DNA of 64,000 nt. Source: Streptomyces sp. A0642. GTDB taxonomy: Bacteria > Actinomycetota > Actinomycetes > Streptomycetales > Streptomycetaceae. Shown here in pieces: positions 51,065-60,191 of the stretch (positions are counted from its first letter, which is position 1; each line of letters starts with the position of its first letter). The position numbers and the translations under genes are program-made. Location: assembly GCF_004795105.1 (NCBI RefSeq), contig NZ_SSBL01000014.1, positions 62,001-126,000 of the forward strand, in the 5' to 3' direction. The notes beneath the pieces were generated by a model. It had not been told where the DNA came from. It made no database searches and saw only the letters and a program-made list of their open reading frames with translations.

Positions 51065-52040
51065 CGAATCCCTCTCCGGTGAGTGCGACGAACGCGTCCT
51101 CCAGCGAGGCGCGTTCGACGCCGAAGGACCGGACCCGGATCCCGCCGTGGACCAGGGCGGCGTTCAGGTCCGCGAGATCGACGGCGGCGGCCGGTGCGTC
51201 GGCCCGCACCCGGTCGCCGTCCAGCGTGATGCCGGTGATGCCGTGTTCCTTCAGGACGCGGGCGGCGTCGGCCGGGTCCGGCGTGGTGACGGCGAGCCGG
51301 CCGAGGGCGCCCGCGGAGAGGTCGGCGACGGGGGCCTGGGTGATCAGCCGGCCCCGGGCCATGACGGCCGCGTGGGTGCAGATCTGCTCGATCTCGTCGA
51401 GGAGGTGGGAGGAGAGGAAGACCGTGGTGCCCTCGGCGGCCAGTTCCCGGACCAGGGCGCGGATCTCCCGCATGCCCTGCGGGTCGAGGCCGTTGGTCGG
51501 TTCGTCCAGGACGAGCAGTCGGCGGGGCCGGAGCAGGGCGGCGGCGAGGCCGAGCCGCTGCTTCATGCCCAGCGAGTAGGCCCGGGCCTTCTTGCCCGCC
51601 GCGGCGGCCAGGCCGACCCGCTCCAGGGCGTCGCCGACGCGGGCGCCGCGGGTGCGCGGATCGGCGGTGGGGTCGGCGCGGTCGAAGCGCACGAGGTTGT
51701 CCCGGCCGCTCAGGAACCCGTACAGCGCGGGGCCTTCGATCAGCGCCCCGACCTCCGGCAGCACGGTGCGGGCCGCGCCGGGCATCGGGCGGCCCAGGAC
51801 CGTCGCGGTGCCGGAGGTCGGCTCGATCAGACCCATCAGCATCCGGATGGTGGTGGTCTTCCCGGAGCCGTTGGGACCGAGGAAGCCGAAGACGCTGCCG
51901 CCGGGGACCGTGAGATCGAGCCCGTCGACGGCGAGCTGGCCGCCGCGGTACCGCTTGGTGAGGCCCCGCGTCTCGATCACGGGCGCGGTGCCGGCCGTGG
52001 CGGCGGCGCGGGCGGTGCCGGCCGTATCGGCCCCTGTCAT
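51051..52040 (-). CDS. ABC transporter ATP-binding protein
   Basis: 329 residues. Walker A GPNGSGKTT near 56-64, signature YSLGMKQRLGLAAALLRPRRLLVLDEPTNGLDPQG, and His in FLSSHLLDEIEQ. The C-terminal extension (about 235-329) is typical of ABC-2 exporters for antibiotics or lipids. Forms an exporter with the permease. Confidence 0.94.
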   Translation of the reverse strand: MTGADTAGTARAAATAGTAPVIETRGLTKRYRGGQLAVDGLDLTVPGGSVFGFLGPNGSGKTTTIRMLMGLIEPTSGTATVLGRPMPGAARTVLPEVGALIEGPALYGFLSGRDNLVRFDRADPTADPRTRGARVGDALERVGLAAAAGKKARAYSLGMKQRLGLAAALLRPRRLLVLDEPTNGLDPQGMREIRALVRELAAEGTTVFLSSHLLDEIEQICTHAAVMARGRLITQAPVADLSAGALGRLAVTTPDPADAARVLKEHGITGITLDGDRVRADAPAAAVDLADLNAALVHGGIRVRSFGVERASLEDAFVALTGEGFDVAG

Positions 52041-52058
52041 GTGTGCTCCCCAGATCGC

Positions 52059-52104
52059 GTCCGCCCCGCCCCGCCGTACGGAGGCTACGGCGGGGCGGGC
52101 GGAC
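52059..52104. terminator. Long hairpin between LolA-like gene and ABC genes
   Basis: Arms 52059-52078 and 52086-52104 (core CCGCCCCGCCGTA / TACGGCGGGGCGG) form a 19-bp stem with one bulged base and a 7-nt loop. It lies after the LolA-like stop and before the ATPase start, so it probably ends most transcripts of the first gene. Confidence 0.7.
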
Positions 52105-52133
52105 CGTGCACGCGACGGTGCACGACGGGCGGC

Positions 52134-53390
52134 TCAGCTCGCGTCGTCCGCGGCCTTCACCAGCGCGTCCTTGGTGACCGCGCCGACGTAGACCCGGCCG
52201 TCGTCCGTCATCAGAGCGTTGACCAGGCGGGTCTTGAAGACCGTGCCCGAGCCGAACTTTCCGGTGACCTTGTCGCCGAGGGCGTCCAGGAACTGCTGCG
52301 CCTCGGCCGGTACGTCGCCCGATTCCGCCGACGGGACGGCCGCGCCGCCCGGGGTCCTGATCTCGGCGACGGCGTTCCAGCCCTCGCCGATCACCTTCGC
52401 GCCGCTCGCGCCCTCGAAGCCGCTCAGGCCGCCCAGGTGGTCCAGGTGATCCAGGTCGCCCTTCGCCTTCCCGGCGTCGGCCTTCGCGTCGCCCTCGGCC
52501 TCGTCCGCCTCGGTGACCTTCGCGCCCTTGGGCGGGGTGAAGGAGAACGAGGAGGCGTCGGGCTTCTTGAAGTCGACCGAGGTGAACCCGGCGTCGACCG
52601 CCGCCTTGCCGCCGCTGCTGGGCTGGAGGGTGAACTTGAGCGGTGTGCCGTTCTCCGCGTCCACCGCGACGGTGATCGAGCCGATCGTGGAACCGCTCTG
52701 CTCGGGCTTGATGACCAGCCGGTAGGCGTCCCGCCCGGCGACCTGCGCGGTGCCGCCGACCGTGACGGACGTCGTGCCGTCGGCGGCCTTCAGCGCCTGT
52801 TCCGCCAGGGCCTTGGGGGTGGTGGGAACGCCTTCGGGAGCGGCCTGCTCCTTGCCCCGCCCGGCCTTCTCCTCGGCGTGGTAGACCGCGTTCGCCTTGC
52901 TGTCGTACGCCCAGACCTGGTCCCCGTTGTGGATCAGGCTGTACTCGGACGCGTCGTCCAGGATGGACACCCGCTGCTTGTCGGGGCCGTCGGCGGCCAC
53001 CCGGAGGGTGTGCGTGCCGGAGGCGAGTTCCGTCAGCTTCGTCTGCGGGTCGGCGCTCGCCGAGCCCTTGTCGCCCGCCCCGTCCCCGAGGAACGAGCCG
53101 GCCAGGCCGCCCATCGACGGGATGCCGAGGTCGGTGCTGATCTTCACCGTGCCGGAGAGCTGCTGCGTGTCCGAGGCGGCGATCTTCTCGATGAGTTCCT
53201 GCGCGGTGATCTTCGGCAGATCGGGGTCTCCCGAGCTCGCGAGCGCCGGGACCAGCCCGATCGTCGCGGCCGCCACCCCCGCCACCGCGACCGGGACGAT
53301 GTAGCGCACCGCCTTCCGGCGGCCCGCGCCGGCGCCGGTGGTGCCGTGCGTCGCCGTGTCGTTGGTGCCTGCGCTGTCGTTCGGTGCCAT
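52134..53390 (-). CDS. LolA-like secreted/membrane-anchored lipoprotein-carrier-fold protein
   Basis: 418 residues from ATG at 53390. After a 25-residue basic start comes one hydrophobic segment (AVRYIVPVAVAGVAAATIGLVPALA), then an extracytoplasmic domain: ITAQELIEKIAASDTQQLSGTVKISTDLG, YSLIHNGDQVWAYDSKANAVYH, RDAYRLVIKPEQSGSTIGSITVAVDAENGTPLKFTL. This is the LolA/MucB-like half-barrel pattern used by actinobacterial proteins of unknown role. An Asp/Lys/Leu-rich insert (about 330-345) is unusual. It precedes an ABC exporter and may collect or sense its lipid substrate. Confidence 0.8.
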   Translation of the reverse strand: MAPNDSAGTNDTATHGTTGAGAGRRKAVRYIVPVAVAGVAAATIGLVPALASSGDPDLPKITAQELIEKIAASDTQQLSGTVKISTDLGIPSMGGLAGSFLGDGAGDKGSASADPQTKLTELASGTHTLRVAADGPDKQRVSILDDASEYSLIHNGDQVWAYDSKANAVYHAEEKAGRGKEQAAPEGVPTTPKALAEQALKAADGTTSVTVGGTAQVAGRDAYRLVIKPEQSGSTIGSITVAVDAENGTPLKFTLQPSSGGKAAVDAGFTSVDFKKPDASSFSFTPPKGAKVTEADEAEGDAKADAGKAKGDLDHLDHLGGLSGFEGASGAKVIGEGWNAVAEIRTPGGAAVPSAESGDVPAEAQQFLDALGDKVTGKFGSGTVFKTRLVNALMTDDGRVYVGAVTKDALVKAADDAS

Positions 53391-53573
53391 GTGTGCCCTA
53401 CCTCCGTGGTCGGCGGCTTCCGTCCGGATGCACTCGTCCACTCCGTGCCGCCATTCTCACCCGTTTTTTGGTTCAGGAGTGGTTGTTCTCCATCTGACCA
53501 AATCGGGCGGCTCCAGGCGTCAGCCCGCGGGAGCAACTCCGCGTACCTCTCCGGGATGACACCGGGGGGCGGC

Positions 53574-53605
53574 GTCACCGCCGTCCCGTAGGGGTCGGCG
53601 GTGAC
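53574..53605. terminator. Terminator of the polyprenyl synthase gene
   Basis: GTCACCGCCG (53574-53583) pairs exactly with CGGCGGTGAC (53596-53605); inner CCC/GGG lengthens the stem. It begins seven bases past the synthase stop on the minus strand. The rest of the 221-bp gap (53391-53611) holds the promoter of the LolA-like gene. Confidence 0.75.
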
Positions 53606-53611
53606 CGGCAG

Positions 53612-54622
53612 TCAGCCCGCGCGGTGCACCACGGCGTCGCACATCTCTTCCAGGGCGTCCTTCGCGTAGCACGACGGCAGCGGCTTCAGGGTGGCCCGCG
53701 CCTCCTGGGCGTACCGGACGGTGTCGCGTCGCGCCTGGTCGAGCGCCGGGTGGGCGCGCAGCCGGCGCAGTGCCTCCTCCAGACGGCCGGGGCCGTTCAG
53801 GTCACCGTCCAGCAGCGCGACGAGCTCCAGGTCGTCCGGCTCGCCGTCGGCCGCGGCCCGCGCCCTCAGGTGGAGGACGGGCAGGGTCGGGATGCCTTCG
53901 AGGAGATCGGTGCCGGGGGTCTTACCGGACTCGTGGGAGTCGGAGGCGATGTCGAGGACGTCGTCGGCGAGCTGGAAGGCGACGCCGAGCCGCTCGCCGT
54001 ACTGGGTGAGGATGTCGGTCGTCGCCTCGTCGGCGCCGGCCATCATCGCGCCGAACCGGCAGGCCACGGCGATCAGCGAGCCGGTCTTGCCGCGCATCAC
54101 GTCGAGGTAGTGCTCGACCGGATCGCGCCCGTCGCGCGGGCCCGCGGTCTCCAGGATCTGGCCGGTGACCAGCCGCTCGAACGCCTCGGCCTGGATGCGG
54201 ACGGCCTCGGGGCCGAGGTCGGCCAGGATGTGCGACGCGCGCGCGAAGAGGAAGTCGCCGGTCAGCACGGCCACCGAGTTGCCCCAGCGCGAATTGGCGC
54301 TGTCGACTCCGCGGCGTACGTCTGCCTCGTCCATCACGTCGTCGTGGTACAGCGTCGCGAGGTGCGTCAGCTCGACGACCACGGCGGCGGGCACCACGCC
54401 CGGCGCGTCGGCGTCGCCGAACTGGGCGGCCAGCATCGCCAGCAGGGGCCGGAACCGCTTGCCGCCCGCGCGCACCAGGTGCTGCGCGGCCTCCGTGATG
54501 AAGGGCACCTCGCTCTTGGTGGCATCGAGCAGCCCCGACTCGACAGCAGCCAAACCGGCCTGGACACCGGCCTCAAGAGCCTGGTCCCGCACGCTCAGTC
54601 CGAACGGCCCGACGACGGTCAC
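53612..54622 (-). CDS. Long-chain all-trans polyprenyl diphosphate synthase
   Basis: 336 residues, GTG at 54622. First Asp-rich motif D94-D95-x-x-D98 (HDDVMDEA) and second D220-D221-x-x-D224 (LADDVLDIASD), GKRFRPLL and the KTGSLIAVACRFGA loop. It condenses isopentenyl units onto an allylic starter; small residues before the first motif (LATLYH) fit a long product, most likely the menaquinone side chain. Menaquinone is the acceptor of complex I in this group. Confidence 0.93.
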   Translation of the reverse strand: MTVVGPFGLSVRDQALEAGVQAGLAAVESGLLDATKSEVPFITEAAQHLVRAGGKRFRPLLAMLAAQFGDADAPGVVPAAVVVELTHLATLYHDDVMDEADVRRGVDSANSRWGNSVAVLTGDFLFARASHILADLGPEAVRIQAEAFERLVTGQILETAGPRDGRDPVEHYLDVMRGKTGSLIAVACRFGAMMAGADEATTDILTQYGERLGVAFQLADDVLDIASDSHESGKTPGTDLLEGIPTLPVLHLRARAAADGEPDDLELVALLDGDLNGPGRLEEALRRLRAHPALDQARRDTVRYAQEARATLKPLPSCYAKDALEEMCDAVVHRAG

Positions 54623-54778
54623 GAGGGGATCTCCTGTCTGCTGACGATCACATGGAATGTCGATGTGTCGCTGTCATCACTCAAGTCAGCGTATCCGGTC
54701 CCCTTTGGATCACCGTGGGCGGCTTCCCGCGACCGCCGGTATGTTCGGGATCAGCTCATACGATCAGGAGTTGCCGCT

Positions 54779-56278
54779 TTGTCCCGGACCGCCGCAGACA
54801 CCGAAGCCGCCCAGCCCCCGCCGGGTGACGACCACGCCTTCTTCGGCCAGCCACGGGGTCTGATGACCCTGTCCGGCCTGGAGGTCTGGGAGCGGTTCTC
54901 GTTCCTCGGCATGCAGGCGATCCTGGTCCTCTACTTCGCCGACACGGTCGCGCACGGCGGCATGGGGATGGAGGCCGGCACCGCGGCGTCCGTCTCCGCC
55001 GCGTACGGCACCCTCGTCTATCTGGTCTCGGTGGCCGGCGGCTGGCTGGCCGACCGGATCCTCGGCTCGTACCGGGCCGTGCTGTACGGGGGCGTCCTCA
55101 TCGCGTGCGGGCACTACGCCATGGCGGTGCCCACCGATGTCATGACGTGGGTCGGCCTGGGTCTGATCAGCGCCGGAACGGGCCTGCTCAAGCCGAACGT
55201 CGCCACCATGGTCGGCAAGCTGTACCGCACCGACGACGAGCGCCGGGACGCCGGCTTCGCCCTCTACTACATGGGCATCAACATCGGCGCGTTCCTCGGC
55301 CCGCTGATCACCGGCTGGCTCGGTGACCACGCGAGCTGGCACTGGGGCTTCTCGGCCGCCGCCGTCGGCATGACGCTCGGCCTGATCCAGTACGTGGCGG
55401 GCCGGCGTCACCTGGCCGGGCGCAGGAACACCGCCGAGTTCGCCCTGGCCCCCGGGCCCATGCGCCGGGCGGTCCTGCTCATCGCCGTCGGCGTCCTCGT
55501 GGTGGCCGCCGTCGCCACCGCGCTGGCCCTGGCGGGGTGGCTGACGATGGACCGCTTCGTCGACCTGCTCACCCTCGTCTCCGTGATCGCACCGGTCGTC
55601 TACTTCGCGGTGATGTTCCGGAGCCCCCGGGTCACCGCGGAGGAACGCGGCAGGCTGCGCCCGTACGTGGTGCTGTTCCTGGCCTCCGTCGTCTTCAACT
55701 TCATCCTCTTCCAGGCGTACTCGACGATGATGCTGCTCGCGTCGACCAACGCCCGCACGGAGATCTTCGGCTTCCACTTCCCGGCGAGCTGGTACGCGTC
55801 CGCGCTCGGCGCCTTCGAGGTGGCGCTCGCCCCGGTGGTCGCGGCCGTCTGGGCGAAGATGGGGCCGCGCCAGCCGCACGCGTCCAACAAGATCGCGATC
55901 GGGGTGATCCTCGGCGGGCTCTCGTTCCTGCTGATGGTCCTGCCCACCTCCGGGCACGCCTCGGACACGTACAAGATGGCCGCCTGGTGGATCGTCGGCT
56001 CGTATCTGCTCCTCGGGCTCGGCGACGTCCTGCTGGAGACCTCCGGCATGTCCGCGACCACGAAGCTCGCCCCGAGGGCCTTCGCCAGCCAGACGATGGC
56101 GCTCTGGTTCCTCTCGCTGGCCCTCGCCAACGGCATCCAGGCACAGATCGTGAAGCTCTACGGCGAGGTGTCCAACCCCGCCTACTTCGGTGTCAATGGC
56201 GCTGTCGCGGTGGTGGCCGGTCTGGCCGTCATCGCCGCCGCCCCCTGGCTCAGGCGCACCATGCACCCCGTCCACTGA
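54779..56278 (+). CDS. POT/PTR-family proton-dependent peptide transporter
   Basis: 499 residues. TTG at 54779 is chosen because AGGAG lies eight bases upstream and the protein starts just before family homology (HAFFGQPRGLMTLSGLEVWERFSFLGMQAILVLY). Fourteen helices; ERFSFLGMQ (ExxER-like region) and YYMGINIGAFLGPLITGWLG are the PTR motifs, and KPNVATMVGKLY follows. It imports di- and tripeptides with protons. Nine bases separate it from the hydrolase gene, a likely import-and-cleave operon. Confidence 0.93.
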   Translation: MSRTAADTEAAQPPPGDDHAFFGQPRGLMTLSGLEVWERFSFLGMQAILVLYFADTVAHGGMGMEAGTAASVSAAYGTLVYLVSVAGGWLADRILGSYRAVLYGGVLIACGHYAMAVPTDVMTWVGLGLISAGTGLLKPNVATMVGKLYRTDDERRDAGFALYYMGINIGAFLGPLITGWLGDHASWHWGFSAAAVGMTLGLIQYVAGRRHLAGRRNTAEFALAPGPMRRAVLLIAVGVLVVAAVATALALAGWLTMDRFVDLLTLVSVIAPVVYFAVMFRSPRVTAEERGRLRPYVVLFLASVVFNFILFQAYSTMMLLASTNARTEIFGFHFPASWYASALGAFEVALAPVVAAVWAKMGPRQPHASNKIAIGVILGGLSFLLMVLPTSGHASDTYKMAAWWIVGSYLLLGLGDVLLETSGMSATTKLAPRAFASQTMALWFLSLALANGIQAQIVKLYGEVSNPAYFGVNGAVAVVAGLAVIAAAPWLRRTMHPVH

Positions 56279-56287
56279 GGGACTCCC

Positions 56288-58312
56288 ATGCACATCCGGA
56301 CCGCGTTCCCGTACGAGACGACCCGCGAGGACGTCTACATCCCGTTGCGAGGGGGCACCTCCCAGGCCGAAGGCTCTGGGGGAAGCACCCAGTTGTACGC
56401 CCGGATCTGGCGGCCGGTCACCGACGAGCCGGTGCCCGCGCTGCTGGAGTACCTGCCGTACCGGCTGAGCGACTGGACCGCGCCGCGGGACTGGCAGCGC
56501 CATCCCTGGTACGCGGGCCACGGCTACGCCTCGGTCCGGGTCGACGTGCGCGGGCACGGCAACAGCGAGGGGATGCCGGGCGACGAGTACGACGCCACGG
56601 AGCTCGCCGACGGGGTGGCCGTCATCCACTGGCTGGCCCGGCAGGAGTGGTGCTCGGGCCGGGTCGGCATGTTCGGCATCTCCTGGGGCGGCTTCAACTC
56701 GCTGCAGATCGCCGCCCTCGCCCCCGAGCCGCTGAAGGCGATCGTCACCGTGTGCTCGGCCGACGACCGCTACGACAACGACGTCCACTACATGGGCGGG
56801 TCGGTCCTCGCCGTGGACATGCACGCCTGGGCGGCGACCATGCTGGCCTTCGTGTGCCGGCCGCCCGACCCGGCGGACGTCGGTGACGACTGGCGGGAGA
56901 TGTGGCTGAACCGGCTCGAAGCCGTGGACCCCTTCATCCACACCTGGCTGGGGCACCAGACGCGCGACGACTACTGGAAGCACGGCAGCGTCTGCGAGGA
57001 CTACTCCGCGATCAAGGCCAGCGTCCTCGCGGTGGGCGGCTGGCACGACCCGTACCGCGACACCGTGCTCCGGCTCGTCGAGCACCTGGACCCGGCGAAG
57101 GTCCGCGGGCTCATCGGTCCCTGGTCGCACCAGTACCCCGACCGGGGGCTCCCGCCCGGGCCCGGCATCGGCTTCCTCCAGGAGACGCTGCGCTGGTGGG
57201 ACCAGCACCTGAAGGACAAGGACACCGGCGTCATGGCGGAGCCGCTGCTGCGGTCCTGGATCAGCGAGTCGCACCGGCCGGCCACGGTCTACGAGACCCT
57301 GCCCGGCCGCTGGGTCGGGGACACCGGCTGGCCGTCGGAGAACGTCGCGCCGGTCGCGTACGCCCTCCAGGGCGGTCCGCAGATCGTCGACTCGCCGCAG
57401 CAGACCGGGATGGACGCCGGCCGGTTCTTCCCCTTCGGCAACGACGCCGACCTGCCGCCCGACCAGCGGGACGAGGACGCCAAGTCGGTGTGCTTCGAAT
57501 TCCCGGTCGAGGACGCCCCGATCGAGATCCTGGGCCGCCCCCGGGTGAGGCTGCGGATCCGGATGGACGCCCCGCGCGGCCAGGCCGTCGCCCGGCTCTG
57601 CGACGTGGCCCCCGACGGCTCGTCCACCCTCGTCACCCGCGGCGTCCTCAACCTGGCCGCGCGCAACGGCCGGGACCGCGCGGAGGACTGGCCCGCCGGT
57701 GCGACGGAGGACGTCACCTTCGAGCTGAACGGCATCGGGCACGCCTTCCCGCCCGGGCACCGGATCAGGCTCGCCGTCTCGTCCTCGTACTGGCCGTGGA
57801 TCTGGCCGCAGGCGGGCTCGAAGGGCTTCACCCTGGAGGCCGAGGGCAGCCTCGTCGAACTCCCGGTGCGCCGGCACACCGAGGACCCCGCGATCCGCTT
57901 CGAGGAGCCCGAGCAGGCCGAACCGCTCGGCGTCGTCGTCCCCGTCACCCTCGACGAGCAGCGGCCCGAGCGGCTCATCGTCCGTGACGTGGCCAAGGGC
58001 GAGTGGCGGATGGAGGTCGACCCGCGGTACGGCGGCACGCGCGTCTACCCCGACGGCCTGGAGTTCACCGAGGACGCGGTCGAGACGTACACGATCCAGG
58101 AACGCGATCCGCTCTCCGCGCGCACCCGCTCCGACTGGACGGTCCGGCTGCACCGGCCGGAGATGTCCTGGGACGTGCTGATCGAGACCCGCTCCGAGAT
58201 CACGGCCGACGCGAGCGACTTCATCACGTCCGACGAGGTGGTCTGCAAGGAGGGCGGCGAAGTCGTCTTCCACCGGACCTGGGAGAAGCGCATCCCGCGC
58301 ACGGCGGGCTAA
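56288..58312 (+). CDS. CocE/NonD-type serine hydrolase (X-Pro dipeptidyl-peptidase-like)
   Basis: 674 residues. Alpha/beta-hydrolase domain with nucleophile S132 in GISWGGF, VRVDVRGHGNSEG, and His in GPWSHQYPD; the C-terminal jelly-roll domain (about 410-674) is the X-Pro dipeptidyl-peptidase C-terminal type. No signal peptide, so cytoplasmic. With the peptide importer it probably cleaves imported peptides, though esters or amides are possible. Residues 21-35 (GGTSQAEGSGGSTQ) derive from a palindromic repeat inserted where relatives read a short IPLPDGTRLYARIW-like turn. Confidence 0.92.
   Translation: MHIRTAFPYETTREDVYIPLRGGTSQAEGSGGSTQLYARIWRPVTDEPVPALLEYLPYRLSDWTAPRDWQRHPWYAGHGYASVRVDVRGHGNSEGMPGDEYDATELADGVAVIHWLARQEWCSGRVGMFGISWGGFNSLQIAALAPEPLKAIVTVCSADDRYDNDVHYMGGSVLAVDMHAWAATMLAFVCRPPDPADVGDDWREMWLNRLEAVDPFIHTWLGHQTRDDYWKHGSVCEDYSAIKASVLAVGGWHDPYRDTVLRLVEHLDPAKVRGLIGPWSHQYPDRGLPPGPGIGFLQETLRWWDQHLKDKDTGVMAEPLLRSWISESHRPATVYETLPGRWVGDTGWPSENVAPVAYALQGGPQIVDSPQQTGMDAGRFFPFGNDADLPPDQRDEDAKSVCFEFPVEDAPIEILGRPRVRLRIRMDAPRGQAVARLCDVAPDGSSTLVTRGVLNLAARNGRDRAEDWPAGATEDVTFELNGIGHAFPPGHRIRLAVSSSYWPWIWPQAGSKGFTLEAEGSLVELPVRRHTEDPAIRFEEPEQAEPLGVVVPVTLDEQRPERLIVRDVAKGEWRMEVDPRYGGTRVYPDGLEFTEDAVETYTIQERDPLSARTRSDWTVRLHRPEMSWDVLIETRSEITADASDFITSDEVVCKEGGEVVFHRTWEKRIPRTAG
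56350..56391. repeat. Dispersed palindromic repeat inserted in frame in the hydrolase gene
   Basis: GGGGGCACCTCCCAGGCC followed by GAAGGCTCTGGGGGAAGC is a form of a small palindrome I recognise from many Streptomyces intergenic regions (GGGGGCACCTCCC / CTGGGGGA). It adds about 14 Gly/Ser residues in a surface turn without shifting the frame. Confidence 0.7.
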
Positions 58313-58380
58313 GGGCTGTCCCGCGGGGGTCTTCCATCCCGAGGTCCCTCGCGTTGCCCCGCGCGCATACCATGCTGCTC

Positions 58381-58986
58381 ATGACGCAAGAAGACGGGCA
58401 GCTGGACAGCCTCGTACGGAAACGGATCCGCGCGCTGCGCGTCGCGCAGGGCTGGTCGCTGGAGGAGCTGGCCACCCGCGCCCACCTCAGCCAGTCCTCG
58501 CTGAGCCGCATCGAGAACGGTCAGCGCCGCCTGGCGCTCGACCAGCTCGTCACGCTCGCCCGCGCCCTGGACACCACCTTGGACCAGCTCGTGGAGAACG
58601 CCGCCGACGATGTCGTCATCAGCCCGGTGATCGACGGCAGGCACGGCCTCATGCGCTGGCCGATCAAGGGCGACCCCGGCATGAGCGTCGTGCGCCAGAG
58701 GATGACCGAGCCGCCGCCGGACAACCCCGCCCGCATGCGGGCCCACCCCGGCCGTGAATGGCTCGTCGTCCTGTCCGGCACCGCCGTCCTCATGCTCGGC
58801 AACCGGCGCTTCCGCATCGAGACCAACCAGGCCGCCGAGTTCCCCACCATGATGCCGCACGCCATCGGCGTCGAGGGCGGGCCGTGCGAGATCATGGGGA
58901 TCTTCGACCGTGACGCCCGCCGCGGCCACCAGAAGGATGCCGACGCCGGCTCCGAAGCGGAGTGCGGAGGCGTCCCGGACCTCTAG
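58381..58986 (+). CDS. XRE-cupin transcriptional regulator
   Basis: 201 residues from ATG at 58381 (an ATG at 58372 is possible). Helix-turn-helix: SLVRKRIRALRVAQGWSLEELATRAHLSQSSLSRIENGQRRLALDQLVTLARAL; the cupin follows from about 115 (HPGREWLVVLSGTAVLMLGNRRFRIETNQAAEFPTMMPHAIG) with His residues able to hold a metal. Precedes the methyltransferase gene by 149 bp in the same direction. Probably controls it or itself. Confidence 0.92.
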   Translation: MTQEDGQLDSLVRKRIRALRVAQGWSLEELATRAHLSQSSLSRIENGQRRLALDQLVTLARALDTTLDQLVENAADDVVISPVIDGRHGLMRWPIKGDPGMSVVRQRMTEPPPDNPARMRAHPGREWLVVLSGTAVLMLGNRRFRIETNQAAEFPTMMPHAIGVEGGPCEIMGIFDRDARRGHQKDADAGSEAECGGVPDL

Positions 58987-59079
58987 GCACACCTCCGGGC
59001 GGAGCAAGCCGCGATTCACCCGGAAGGCTCCGCCAAGAGGGCCGGCCTTGCGCCCCGGGCAGCGAACGGCACCACCTTC

Positions 59080-59115
59080 TTGCGTTATGCGCAAAGGGTT
59101 GTGCTGCACGCGCAT
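59080..59115. promoter_or_regulatory. Candidate operator upstream of the methyltransferase
   Basis: TTGCGTTATGCGCAA (59080-59094) has 5-bp arms TTGCG/CGCAA, and ATGCGC (59087-59092) pairs with GCGCAT (59110-59115). They stand 20-55 bp before the methyltransferase start, an expected place for the adjacent XRE-cupin regulator to bind. Confidence 0.45.
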
Positions 59116-59135
59116 GACGACCCTACGGTGGTGCC

Positions 59136-60035
59136 ATGAGCCGAACGCACCAGCACACCCCTGACCACGGCGAAGGCGGCCACCACCCCGGCCCCGGCCA
59201 CCACCACGGCGACCACCCCGAGCACAGCGACAGCGGGCAGGCGGAGATCCTCGATCTGGATGCCGAGGTGCTCGCCGGGCACATCGCGTCGATCACCGCC
59301 TGGCTGCCGCTGACGAGCGAGCCGGCCCGGATCGTGGACCTGGGCTGCGGCACCGGCGCGGGCACCTTCGCGCTCCTCGAACGCTTCCCCGACGCGCACG
59401 TCACCGCCGTCGACACCTCGGCCGGGCACCTCCGGCTCCTGCGCGAGAAGGCGTGCGCCCGCGGCGTCGAGGGGCGCGTTCGGACCGTGCAGGCCGACCT
59501 CGACAGCCCCCACTGGCCCGACCTCGGCACACCGGATCTGGTGTGGGCCTCGGCCTCGATGCACCACATGGCCGACCCCGGCCACACCCTCACGAGCGTG
59601 CGCGACCTGCTCGCACCCGGCGGCCTGTTCGCCGTCGTCGAGCTCGCGGGCTTCCCCCGGTTCCTGCCGGCCGGCGCACCCGAGGGCCGGCCCGGCCTCG
59701 AAGAGCGCGCCCATGCCGCGACCGACAGCTTCCACGCCGAGCACGTTCCGCACCGCGGCGCCGACTGGGGCCCGATGCTGACAGCCGCCGGCTTCACCGT
59801 CGAGGCCGAGCGCACCGTCGTCGTCCGCATCGAGGGTGAGCGCAGCCCGGCCATCGGCCGCTATGCCCACGGCAGCCTCCAGCGGATCCGCGGCGTGGCC
59901 GCCCCCGCACTCGACGCCGAGGACCTCGCCGCTCTCGACGAGCTCCTGGACGCCGACAGCCCGCACGGCCTTCTGCGCCGCGAGGACCTCGCCGTGCGCA
60001 CCGAACGCACCGTCTGGGCCGCGCGCCCGGCCTGA
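59136..60035 (+). CDS. Class I SAM-dependent methyltransferase with His-rich N-terminus
   Basis: 299 residues. SAM motif I VDLGCGTGAG at 67-76, acidic strand VTAVDTSAGHLRLLR, WASASMHHMADPGHTL for motif IV and LAPGGLFAVVEL. The first 30 residues contain ten histidines (HHPGP, HHHGDHPEH), a metal-binding-like tail absent from most relatives. Substrate unknown. Downstream of the XRE-cupin regulator. Confidence 0.9.
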   Translation: MSRTHQHTPDHGEGGHHPGPGHHHGDHPEHSDSGQAEILDLDAEVLAGHIASITAWLPLTSEPARIVDLGCGTGAGTFALLERFPDAHVTAVDTSAGHLRLLREKACARGVEGRVRTVQADLDSPHWPDLGTPDLVWASASMHHMADPGHTLTSVRDLLAPGGLFAVVELAGFPRFLPAGAPEGRPGLEERAHAATDSFHAEHVPHRGADWGPMLTAAGFTVEAERTVVVRIEGERSPAIGRYAHGSLQRIRGVAAPALDAEDLAALDELLDADSPHGLLRREDLAVRTERTVWAARPA

Positions 60036-60191
60036 GGGCCGGCGCCTCACGAGGTCGCTCGCGCAGGAGGGTTTTCGAGGGACCGCAACGGCACTTTCCG
60101 GGGCATTGCGGATGGTTGGGGCGCTGACGCCGGGGGATGTCCCCCACGTAACGTGTCCCCCACAGCGACCTGGAAAGCGAGGCAGCAACAG

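Noticed and set aside
54764..58273. A very long minus-strand reading frame of over 1100 codons
   Set aside because: It is antisense to the transporter and hydrolase genes, has the Asp/Val/Arg/Gly-rich composition of a shadow frame in high-GC DNA, and matches no family.
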